From positions 1-5,512 of the forward strand of contig CAIZHL010000431.1 of the NCBI GenBank assembly GCA_903932755.1: a stretch of 5,512 bases of DNA. Reading direction: 5' to 3'. Under the pieces are notes generated by a model, which did not search any database, was not told the origin of the DNA, and saw nothing but the letters and a program-made list of their open reading frames with translations. The position numbers and the translations under genes are program-made. This DNA comes from an uncultured beta proteobacterium. Lineage in GTDB: Bacteria > Pseudomonadota > Gammaproteobacteria > Burkholderiales > Rhodocyclaceae. This document shows, piece by piece, positions 1-5,510 of this stretch; positions within the stretch are counted from its first letter, which is position 1; each line of letters opens with the position of its first letter.

Positions 1-274
1 CGGTGTTGCCACCTTTGGCCGGCATGCCCTTGGGCGTGCCCTTCAAGGCGCTGACGTAGAGACGCGCGGTGCCTGCTGCGGCGCGCGGCTGCCAGTCGGC
101 GGCATTGCCGTAGCGCGGCGCCCCGGCGATGCCAGCGGCATGGCAAACCGCACAGGTCTTGGTATACAAATCCTTGCCCGCATCGGCGGCAACCGCCGGC
201 GACACCGACGCGAACGAAAGGGCCAGCGCCGGAATCGCCAGCGCCACAACGCGTGTTATCCGTTCAATTCTCAT
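1..274 (-). CDS. Exported monoheme class I cytochrome c (cytochrome c5-like), C-terminus cut by window edge
   Basis: A periplasmic one-heme electron carrier. The 91 visible residues begin with a signal peptide (basic start, hydrophobic stretch at residues 9-24, likely cleavage after the Ala-Ala at 29-30). The heme-binding motif CAVCH is at residues 41-45. A second motif, MPAKGG at 84-89, matches the place and form of the axial-methionine loop of cytochrome c5-type proteins, so Met84 is the probable sixth heme ligand. The last helix, expected to follow within some tens of residues, lies outside the window. The ATG at 272-274 is chosen because AGGGGA lies 9 bases upstream and the signal peptide starts there. 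The gene begins only 13 bases after the stop of the triheme cytochrome gene, and its ribosome binding site overlaps that stop, so the two are almost certainly co-transcribed and probably translationally coupled. The electron partner is unknown. The class I family call is firm; the c5 subfamily is likely, not proven. Confidence 0.85.
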   Translation of the reverse strand, partial: MRIERITRVVALAIPALALSFASVSPAVAADAGKDLYTKTCAVCHAAGIAGAPRYGNAADWQPRAAAGTARLYVSALKGTPKGMPAKGGNT

Positions 275-283
275 GATCGACCG

Positions 284-289
284 TCCCCT
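284..289 (-). promoter_or_regulatory. Ribosome binding site of the monoheme cytochrome, overlapping the upstream stop codon
   Basis: The minus strand reads AGGGGA, 9 bases before the ATG at 274. It overlaps the TAG stop of the triheme gene at 288-290. This settles the start of the monoheme gene and suggests that ribosomes ending the upstream gene help start this one. Confidence 0.7.
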
Positions 290-698
290 ATTTTTTCGGC
301 GCAGCAACGGGAGCGAGCTGCTGGATCGTGCTTTCGTGCACCTGGGTCGGCGTGCCCGGTTTGCCCGAGTGACACAGGTTGCAGTTTTCCACCGACCAGG
401 CCAGGTCGCCGTTGTGGCAGGCGCCGCAATACTGGCCGTCGATGATCTTCACCATGTTTATTTCGTTGCCGCCGGCCTTGAACTTGAAGCCGAGGTCGGC
501 ATGGCAGACCTTGCAGCGGAAACGCACGCGATGGAACCAGTGCGGGAAGATCGCCGGCCGCATCCCCGCCGCGTCAGAATAGTTGTTGATCACGACGTCG
601 CCGTACTCGGCGCGCGCTTCGTCGATATCGACGCTCAGCACCGCTACCGGCGCCAGCAGGATCAGCAGCAGACGCCGCCAGAACGTTTTTCCTGACAT
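288..698 (-). CDS. Exported triheme c7-type cytochrome
   Basis: A small periplasmic multiheme electron carrier of 136 residues. After a signal peptide (Arg8-Arg9, hydrophobic residues 10-23, probable cleavage near the ARA at 28-30) the mature part holds three heme motifs: CKVCH (62-66), CGACH (91-95) and CNLCH (106-110). Only three other histidines are present: His53 and His56 in an FPHWFH motif, and His121 near the C-terminus. That is just enough to give all three hemes a second histidine ligand. The FPHWxH segment shortly before a CKVCH motif is typical of the 'c(7)-type cytochrome triheme' family found in multiheme electron transfer loci. The start ATG has AGAGGA 5 bases upstream (704-709). 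The gene lies 52 bases after the barrel gene and 13 bases before the monoheme gene, with no terminator seen in either gap. A role carrying electrons to or from the barrel is inferred from the neighbourhood only. Confidence 0.9.
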   Translation of the reverse strand: MSGKTFWRRLLLILLAPVAVLSVDIDEARAEYGDVVINNYSDAAGMRPAIFPHWFHRVRFRCKVCHADLGFKFKAGGNEINMVKIIDGQYCGACHNGDLAWSVENCNLCHSGKPGTPTQVHESTIQQLAPVAAPKK

Positions 699-703
699 GA
701 TTT

Positions 704-709
704 TCCTCT
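704..709 (-). promoter_or_regulatory. Ribosome binding site of the triheme cytochrome
   Basis: The minus strand reads AGAGGA, 5 bases before the ATG at 698. It is the clearest Shine-Dalgarno site in the run of genes 1-3117 and fixes the triheme start. The rest of the 52-base gap shows no terminator, in keeping with read-through from the barrel gene. Confidence 0.65.
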
Positions 710-750
710 ATCAAAAACCAGATGCGAAGTTTAACCGCGTCGCGCAGCCG

Positions 751-3117
751 TTACCATCTTCCGTCAAAAAATCCGTCGAATTCGCGAGTGACGTTTCCAA
801 AAATGGAAGAGCTGATCCGGCTATCCGCTTCGATCACCGAAGCGCTCAAATTGAAGCTCAGGCGGCCGATCCGGTAACGCGCCATCTGGGTCAGCGACAG
901 GGTGCTGACCAAACCGCTGTTCTGGGAATTGACGCCGACCAGACGCTGGCTGGAATCGCTGCCGGTCCACAGCAGGTCCGCGGTGTAAATCAGGTTCCGG
1001 ATCGAAAAGGGGCTGGTGTGCGCATAGCCGAGCGACAGGCTTCCCGTCATCTGCGACTGGTCGGAATCGACCACGATCTCGTTCAGGCTCTGGGGCCTGA
1101 TGTCGGCCGTGCGGCTCCTGTTCCAGTTCACGTTGGAACTGAGCAGCAAGGACTGCCGCGAACTTATCTGATAGCTGCCGCCTCCCATCAGATTGGCGCC
1201 GAAAGACTGGTTGTTGTCCGTCCCGGTGGCATAGCTGGCGCTGGCGCTCAAGTTCGCCGTCAAGGCATCGCCATAGCTGGCGCGCCAGCCGGCGCCGACT
1301 GAATTCGACAAGGTAAGGGAACTGTCCTGCTGCTGGTTATTGAATGACACGCTTTGCCCGGCGGAGAGGGTGACGCCTTGGCGCGCGTCGATGGGAAAGT
1401 CCCTTACCAGATTGTGGCCGGCAGTAGTGCCGATACCGAAAGAGCTTTGACCGTCGCTGCTGGTATTGGCATTGGCGCCGCCACCGACTGACCAGGTGTA
1501 GGTATAGCCGTCGAACTGGATCGGCAAGCCGTTATAGGAGGCTCCGACACTGGCGGCCGCCAAATTGAAACGGCCGGTATCCGATTGAACCGTGGCCACC
1601 GAGCCGCCGGCCGACAAGGAAAGCTGATTGCTGTAGATATAGGAGCCGGAAAGGTTGGCGGAAAAAAATTGCTGGCTGGTCTTGTCTCCGCCCACGGCTG
1701 TCTGCGACTGCGTATGTCCGAAATTGGCGCCGCCACTGACGGTCAGGGGCAGGTCTTCGTCAGGCCGCCAGTTAAAGGTGCTGGAGCCAAGGAGGATGTT
1801 CGAGTCGTTGAAGGTCCGGGTGTTGCCGAGATACTGGGTGGTTTCGTTGTTAACCATTGACAGCTGATTGTTGATGCTCAGGTCCTGGTGCACGGTCCAG
1901 CCGTGGGAGACGGTGGCATTCAACAACCGGGTACCCTGGCCGGTATTGACTTCGGTCGAATCGGGTGCGAAACCGACGGTCGCGTTGAGCCAGTGCTCGC
2001 CCTCAAGATAGTGCTCTGGAGCGTAAACACGTCGAGTCGAAAAGCTGCCCTGCATATTTGAAAAAGAGCTGTTGGTGTTGCCGTTGTCGGTCGTGCCACG
2101 ACTGTAACTCGCGCTATACCGGTCGCGGCCGTCAGCGGTGGTGTATTGCTGGGTCGCGCCGAACCCCGTGGTAACGACCTCATTCTCCCCCTTGCGGGAT
2201 TCCGATGAGCCTCGGCCGAAGTAGGCGGAAAAGGGGAAATTGCTCTGCGGAAACACGTTGATGGCGGCCCCGAGGTTGTTGCCGGCGGTTTCCGTTTTTA
2301 CCTTCGGCCCGGTTTCCGGCATGAAGTTGGTACTAGAGGAATTCAGCCCGAAATTTGTAGACCATGATGCTATGTAGGGGGCGACGATGAAACTGTTGGC
2401 CACCACGTTCAGTCCGTTGTTGATACTGAGCGTCCTGCTGTCGTCCGCATCAAACACGTATCCGCCGGTGGTGGTGCTGCCCTGCCAGCGGATTGGCGCC
2501 ATCGCCCAGGTTTCACTGCCCATATCGGGAAGACCGGACCCCGGCCTGCCGGGTGCAGGCTCGGGCCGGCGCGGTGCAGTGCCTTGCGCCGCCGGGTCGA
2601 ATGGCACCGGCGCCGAGGGCTGCGGCAAGCCGCCGGACGACGACTCGAGACCGCGCGGCGCAACGCCCTGCGGTGTCGGGTCAAATGCCACGGGCGCTTG
2701 CGGCGTTGCGGAGTCGTCGTTGATGCCGCTTGTCGCCGAAGCCCCCCCCCACGTCACGGTACGTGCATCTACCATGACTGTGGATGCGCTACCAGGCAGT
2801 TGCTGCGAGAAAGCGCCGAAATCGTCGTTGGCAGTGCGCAAGACCATTGTTGGCACAAGTTGAAGCGGCACAGGGGGAATTCTCTCCGGCAGCGCTTCAG
2901 CGCCACCCTCTGCGCGACGTCCTTCCAACTTGCCGGCCTGGCCCAGTTGCAGGGACAAAGTCAGTCCGGGAAACGCATCCGTCGAGTTTTCCGGAGCACC
3001 ACCAACGGCCTGCGGCGCGGCCGCCCAAAGATCGCCGGCGCACATCGCCCCACCCATCGCGCCAAACAAAAGACGCCATAAACGCCTGCGCCGAAGAGCC
3101 TGCAGCCCCGTTGTCAC
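751..3117 (-). CDS. Large outer-membrane beta-barrel protein, putative porin of an electron-conduit locus
   Basis: A 788-residue exported protein that I cannot assign to a named family. A basic, hydrophobic signal peptide (RRRR at 9-12, probable cleavage near the AAA at 32-34) is followed by about 180 residues rich in Pro, Gly, Ala and Ser, then by roughly 570 residues of alternating polar/hydrophobic stretches with Tyr, Trp and Phe, short turns and many Ser/Asn/Thr. By eye I count about 26-28 strands. The chain ends in FDGRW, and a final aromatic residue is the usual outer-membrane assembly signal. The mature protein has no cysteine, hence no heme site and no CXXC such as MtrB-type porins carry near their N-terminus. 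The start is GTG: an in-frame TGA lies 6 bases (two codons) upstream, and the next Met is too late for the signal peptide. Neighbours (chaperone-like gene upstream, two cytochromes downstream) suggest a cytochrome-associated porin. Barrel nature is well supported; electron conduction is inference. Confidence 0.8.
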   Translation of the reverse strand: MTTGLQALRRRRLWRLLFGAMGGAMCAGDLWAAAPQAVGGAPENSTDAFPGLTLSLQLGQAGKLEGRRAEGGAEALPERIPPVPLQLVPTMVLRTANDDFGAFSQQLPGSASTVMVDARTVTWGGASATSGINDDSATPQAPVAFDPTPQGVAPRGLESSSGGLPQPSAPVPFDPAAQGTAPRRPEPAPGRPGSGLPDMGSETWAMAPIRWQGSTTTGGYVFDADDSRTLSINNGLNVVANSFIVAPYIASWSTNFGLNSSSTNFMPETGPKVKTETAGNNLGAAINVFPQSNFPFSAYFGRGSSESRKGENEVVTTGFGATQQYTTADGRDRYSASYSRGTTDNGNTNSSFSNMQGSFSTRRVYAPEHYLEGEHWLNATVGFAPDSTEVNTGQGTRLLNATVSHGWTVHQDLSINNQLSMVNNETTQYLGNTRTFNDSNILLGSSTFNWRPDEDLPLTVSGGANFGHTQSQTAVGGDKTSQQFFSANLSGSYIYSNQLSLSAGGSVATVQSDTGRFNLAAASVGASYNGLPIQFDGYTYTWSVGGGANANTSSDGQSSFGIGTTAGHNLVRDFPIDARQGVTLSAGQSVSFNNQQQDSSLTLSNSVGAGWRASYGDALTANLSASASYATGTDNNQSFGANLMGGGSYQISSRQSLLLSSNVNWNRSRTADIRPQSLNEIVVDSDQSQMTGSLSLGYAHTSPFSIRNLIYTADLLWTGSDSSQRLVGVNSQNSGLVSTLSLTQMARYRIGRLSFNLSASVIEADSRISSSIFGNVTREFDGFFDGRW
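2560..2697 (-). repeat. Two 54-base direct repeats encoding a 28-residue periodic Pro-rich linker
   Basis: Copies at 2560-2613 and 2644-2697 are offset by 84 bases, exactly 28 codons. They encode residues 169-186 (APVPFDPAAQGTAPRRPE) and 141-158 (APVAFDPTPQGVAPRGLE) of the barrel protein. The copies have diverged at several bases, so this is an older in-frame duplication. It sits in the flexible region before the barrel and may be a spacer or binding segment. Confidence 0.8.
2742..2750 (-). repeat. G9 homopolymer tract inside the barrel gene
   Basis: Nine consecutive C on the plus strand, read as nine G in the coding strand, cover the Trp-Gly-Gly-Gly/Ala boundary at codons 123-126 of the barrel gene. 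As written the reading frame is open on both sides: signal peptide before, barrel after. Gain or loss of one G would shift the frame ahead of the whole barrel. Tracts of this length are known sites of slipped-strand mispairing. Confidence 0.85.
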
Positions 3118-3351
3118 GGATCACTCGAAAGCGGAGCAGGAAGCGCAATCATTCTTTAGGTTTCATCCTGGCAGCGAAGAACACCGCAACGTGCAAAGCT
3201 AAACACGATTGACGGGAAAGGAATGCAAGGAGTTAACACGGAAATACACCCCGAGCTACATGAGTCGGGGATCGCGTGCGAAGGCACACGTCTACGACCG
3301 TGGATCCGCTCCGCAACCTTCAAAGTTTCTTTGCCGCGACCGATGCGGTCG
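3118..3351 (-). other. Intercistronic region with several hairpins and mini-ORFs upstream of the barrel gene
   Basis: This 234-base gap between the parvulin-like gene and the barrel gene holds no convincing protein gene. On the minus-strand RNA it can form four hairpins: 3336-3352, 3321-3333, 3273-3290 and 3249-3270. Two tiny ORFs follow: MKPKE (3149-3166) and MIALPAPLSSDP (3114-3152); the second overlaps the barrel's GTG as GTGA. I see no strong promoter by eye. The region could be a processed or attenuated leader of the barrel operon, or a weak end plus new start. It is a long gap for a tightly packed operon. Confidence 0.5.
3249..3270 (-). terminator. Possible weak terminator hairpin after the parvulin-like gene
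   Basis: The plus strand has CCCCGA (3249-3254) and TCGGGG (3265-3270); pairing extends by two more base pairs past one bulged base (3255), leaving a loop of 5. On the minus strand it is followed by TGTATTT, a poor T tract. It may be a weak or partial terminator between the parvulin-like gene and the barrel gene, or only a structural element. Confidence 0.3.
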
Positions 3352-3352
3352 C
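3336..3352. repeat. Perfect 7-bp inverted repeat at the stop codon of the parvulin-like gene
   Basis: GCGACCG (3336-3342) and CGGTCGC (3346-3352) are perfect inverted repeats with a 3-base loop. One arm touches the last base of the TAG stop at 3352-3354. No T tract follows on the minus strand, so it is more likely an mRNA 3'-end stabiliser or processing structure than an intrinsic terminator. A second small hairpin (CAAAG / CTTTG, 3321-3333) follows at once. Confidence 0.5.
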
Positions 3353-4389
3353 TACTTGGTCGCCGTCGGCGCAGCAGCGACTTCATAAATCACGACCGTG
3401 GCACTGTTCCTGAGCTTGTCGGAAAAATCCTTCCAGGCCTTTTCCTTGATCTCCCGGTGCAGCAGATCGCGCGCCCTATCGGCAACGCGCTCGAAGGGCT
3501 GCAACTTGGCCGGGATGCGGTCTTCCAGGCGCAATACGGCGATGCCCTGCAAGGTTTCGATAGGGTCCGCCACTTCCCCGACCTTGAACTCGTTGACCTT
3601 GGCCTGCAAAGCATCCGGCAGCATGCCGGCATGCATGTAGCCCATGTCGCCGCCATTTTCGGCACTGGGATCATTCGACGACAACCTAGCCTGCTCTGCG
3701 AAATCGGCGCCGCCACGGATACGGCGGACAATCGCCTCGGCCTCGCGAGTTGCCGCGTCCCACACCTGACGAGCGGCGGATGGCTCGACCGCAAGCAATA
3801 TGGAACGCAGGTGCAACTTCTCGGGCTCGGTGAACAGTTGCGGATTGGCCGCATAAAACGCTTTGACCGCATCGGCGCCGGGCACCGGGACATCGCGCAC
3901 TGCCTGTTCCAGTCGGGCCAACTGGCTTTGCTCGCCCAATTTGTCCCGCAGTCCGGGGAGCATCACCTCTCGACTTTTTTGCCAGTTCGGATTGGTGGCA
4001 TAGCGGCGGTCGTAAGCCGCAAGCTGTCGCTCGACGTCTGCGCTGTCGGGCTCGATGCGACGCCTTTCAATCTCTTCAAGAAACAGTATCCGGTTGATGA
4101 CCTGGTCACTGACCTCCTTTTGCGCGCTGAGCAACTGATCGTCGGGCACTTGGCCATGGTAAAACTTCTGCCGCATGTGAGTACTGAACGCGGCGAGAAA
4201 CTCTGCCCGCGTCACCGGCTTGCCATTCACGCTCGCATACAGGGCCTGTTCTGCCGTGGGAGCAGCGCCGATGGGAACGGTCGCGGCTGCAGGGGGAGCC
4301 GTAGTTGCCTGACCCTGAGCGGCCGAGGCGGCCACCAAAGCGGAAAAAATAACTCCCGCCCACACTGTCAACCTGGTTTGCTGTTTCAT
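3352..4389 (-). CDS. Exported SurA/PpiC-like parvulin-fold peptidyl-prolyl isomerase or chaperone
   Basis: A 345-residue periplasmic folding factor. The signal peptide is clear (KQQTR, hydrophobic residues 9-23, cleavage near Ala24), followed by a Pro/Ala-rich linker (28-46). Residues about 50-185 form a helical SurA-N-like chaperone region, opening with VNGKPVTRAEF. Residues about 190-291 are a parvulin rotamase domain: GADFAEQA (227-234), SSNDPSAENGGDMGY (237-251) and the closing strand at 282-288. A helical tail follows. Two expected catalytic histidines are absent: the usual RHIL is RSIL (Ser at 196) and the usual GYHI is GIAV (Ala at 284). Isomerase activity may be weak or lost, leaving a holdase role, as for the first rotamase domain of SurA. 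AGGTGA at 4393-4398 sets the ATG. It lies between a cytochrome and the barrel gene, so help in folding the barrel or cytochromes is a fair inference. No lipobox is seen. Confidence 0.88.
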   Translation of the reverse strand: MKQQTRLTVWAGVIFSALVAASAAQGQATTAPPAAATVPIGAAPTAEQALYASVNGKPVTRAEFLAAFSTHMRQKFYHGQVPDDQLLSAQKEVSDQVINRILFLEEIERRRIEPDSADVERQLAAYDRRYATNPNWQKSREVMLPGLRDKLGEQSQLARLEQAVRDVPVPGADAVKAFYAANPQLFTEPEKLHLRSILLAVEPSAARQVWDAATREAEAIVRRIRGGADFAEQARLSSNDPSAENGGDMGYMHAGMLPDALQAKVNEFKVGEVADPIETLQGIAVLRLEDRIPAKLQPFERVADRARDLLHREIKEKAWKDFSDKLRNSATVVIYEVAAAPTATK

Positions 4390-4392
4390 TTT

Positions 4393-4398
4393 TCACCT
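4393..4398 (-). promoter_or_regulatory. Ribosome binding site of the parvulin-like gene
   Basis: The minus strand reads AGGTGA a few bases before the ATG at 4389, within an A/G-rich run. The spacing is short but workable. The ATG also begins a good signal peptide, so the start is well fixed. Confidence 0.6.
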
Positions 4399-4440
4399 TT
4401 CCAATTCCGCCGCGCATGGGCCTATGGCACATTCGCAATC

Positions 4441-4458
4441 GGCAGCTAGCTGGCTGCC
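4441..4458. repeat. Inverted repeat upstream of the parvulin-like gene, possible operator
   Basis: GGCAGC (4441-4446) and GCTGCC (4453-4458) are perfect inverted arms around TAGCTG. The site lies about 50-70 bases before the start of the parvulin-like gene and after the terminator of the preceding cytochrome gene, where a promoter should be. It could be a regulator site or a leader hairpin. No convincing -35/-10 pair was found by eye. Confidence 0.3.
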
Positions 4459-4502
4459 ATCATACCAACGCCTCAGACGACGCCATCCCGTGAGAAGACA
4501 AG

Positions 4503-4530
4503 AAAAAAGCCCCGAGGTTTCCCTTGGGGC
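4503..4530 (-). terminator. Strong intrinsic terminator of the tetraheme cytochrome gene
   Basis: On the minus strand a GC-rich stem (GCCCC with GGGGC, continued past one mismatch by AGG with CCT) closes a GAAA tetraloop and is followed by TTTTTT. This is a textbook rho-independent terminator, about 78 bases after the stop of the tetraheme gene. The plus-strand reading is followed by CTTTCT, so weak bidirectional action is possible. It implies that the parvulin-like gene has its own promoter between 4400 and 4500. Confidence 0.9.
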
Positions 4531-4561
4531 CTTTCTCAAACTTGAGAGCCATGAAGCTCCA

Positions 4562-4600
4562 GGTATTCGCGTCGTCCCTGCCCGTGGATACCCTTTTTTT
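4562..4600 (+). terminator. Possible intrinsic terminator on the plus strand, facing into the tetraheme gene
   Basis: GGTATTCGC (4562-4570) can pair with GTGGATACC (4584-4592), using two G-T wobbles, around a 13-base loop. It is followed on the plus strand by C and then seven T (4594-4600). No plus-strand gene is seen upstream. It may stop antisense transcription or end an unseen small RNA. The stem is moderate, so the call is tentative. Confidence 0.4.
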
Positions 4601-4607
4601 GCCTGAC

Positions 4608-5510
4608 TTACTTTATGTGACAGGCAAGGCAAACCGCGCTGTTGTCATTGGCAATGCGCAGGAAGGTGGAACCCGCTGCACCGCCGTGCACATCGTGGCA
4701 GGACGCGCACTCAACCGACGGATAGGTGCCTGCCGGCAAGGCGCCATTGGCAAGGAAGCCGCGGTTGTAAAGAATCATGTCGGTCTTCTGGCGACCGCCG
4801 GTGCCGGTATCGACCCAGAATGCCGTGCCGCCGCCGATGCTGCCGGTGGTCGGCGTGACGAAGTCAAGGTCGGCACAAGTAGCGGTCGGAGTGCCTACGC
4901 GCGGACCACCGCCACAGTACTGCATGCCGATCGGGTGATCGTTGCTCAGGTCTTTGCCCAGCATGGCGATGAACGTGCCGCTGTTGACCAGGTAACCCGC
5001 CGCGTCCGCCCTGACGCCGACAGCCCAGGTGTAGTTGGTACCGGATGGACCGCCACCGTTCGAAGCATAGCCGCCGGAACCCGGGGCATTCAGCATGTTG
5101 TCCATGGCCTGGGTGCCGTCGTGGCAGGACAGGCAGGCAATGGAAACCGAACCGATCTGACCGCCACCCTGGCCGTCGGAAGCGCCCAAGGCATCCATGG
5201 TCGAGGAGGAATAGGTGGTGAAGCTGCCGACGCCGGTAGCGAGGCGCTTGTTCCACAAGGGAACGCCGATCGTCGAAATATCGGCCGCGTGCGGCGTATG
5301 ACAGAACACGCAGATTTCAGCCGTGCCCGCGGTAACGCGGTTGTTGCCCGCAGTGCCGCCGGTACCCAGATTGTGCTTGGTGGTGGAAATACCTGCAACG
5401 GCAGCGCCAGCGAATCCGGCGCCGAGTGCCACGGCGACCAGGCCACGGGTCAGGCGGCTGAACCATTTCCGATTCCAGTTCACTCCGGAGATATCCGTGT
5501 AGATGTGCAA
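4608..5510 (-). CDS. Exported tetraheme c-type cytochrome with CXXCHTPH (doubled CXXCH-like) motif
   Basis: A secreted four-heme cytochrome, 300 residues if read from the TTG at 5510. Motifs: CVFCH (67-71, in CVFCHTPH), CLSCH (126-130, followed by DG), CASCH (268-272, in CASCHDVHGG) and CLACH (294-298) just before the C-terminus. Besides these, the mature chain has exactly four histidines: 46, 74, 192 and 275, enough for bis-histidine ligation of all hemes. Cys199 and Cys212 are extra and may form a disulfide in the large Gly/Thr-rich insert between hemes 2 and 3. The signal peptide runs from about residue 11 to the AVA at 37-39. The start is unsure: TTG at 5510 gives an odd N-terminal extension, GTG at 5483 gives a normal signal peptide, and an upstream start outside the window is possible as the frame stays open. 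Its own terminator separates it from the next gene. The electron partner is unknown; periplasmic, surface or filament roles are all possible. Confidence 0.88.
   Translation of the reverse strand: MHIYTDISGVNWNRKWFSRLTRGLVAVALGAGFAGAAVAGISTTKHNLGTGGTAGNNRVTAGTAEICVFCHTPHAADISTIGVPLWNKRLATGVGSFTTYSSSTMDALGASDGQGGGQIGSVSIACLSCHDGTQAMDNMLNAPGSGGYASNGGGPSGTNYTWAVGVRADAAGYLVNSGTFIAMLGKDLSNDHPIGMQYCGGGPRVGTPTATCADLDFVTPTTGSIGGGTAFWVDTGTGGRQKTDMILYNRGFLANGALPAGTYPSVECASCHDVHGGAAGSTFLRIANDNSAVCLACHIK

Noticed and set aside
1..274. Heme motif of the monoheme gene as part of a fused multiheme protein
   Set aside because: The visible part has one CXXCH and a c5-like Met loop at normal spacing, so a single-domain class I cytochrome is the simplest reading. 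The missing C-terminus cannot be checked here.
583..1302. Plus-strand open frame of 239 codons
   Set aside because: Antisense to the triheme gene start and the barrel C-terminus; no recognisable motif.
3037..3048. Possible lipobox around Cys26 of the barrel protein
   Set aside because: The residues before Cys (Gly-Ala-Met) do not fit a lipobox, and a normal signal peptidase I site follows at Ala32-34.
2387..3081. Several plus-strand frames opposite the barrel N-terminal region
   Set aside because: Low-complexity Arg/Pro/Ala-rich products caused by high GC opposite the Pro/Gly-rich linker of the barrel gene.
2897..3148. Minus-strand TTG-started frame overlapping the barrel start, as a possible N-terminal extension by frameshift
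   Set aside because: The GTG frame encodes a proper signal peptide and continues without break into the barrel; no frameshift is needed.
3156..3386. Minus-strand 76-codon frame covering the intercistronic gap
   Set aside because: It overlaps the end of the parvulin-like gene, has no ribosome binding site and an Arg-rich sequence without features. The hairpins there explain the region better.
3223..4449. Long plus-strand open frame of 408 codons opposite the parvulin-like gene
   Set aside because: It is antisense to a clear parvulin gene with a signal peptide and ribosome binding site. Its own translation shows no domain, no signal peptide and a composition typical of an antisense high-GC frame.
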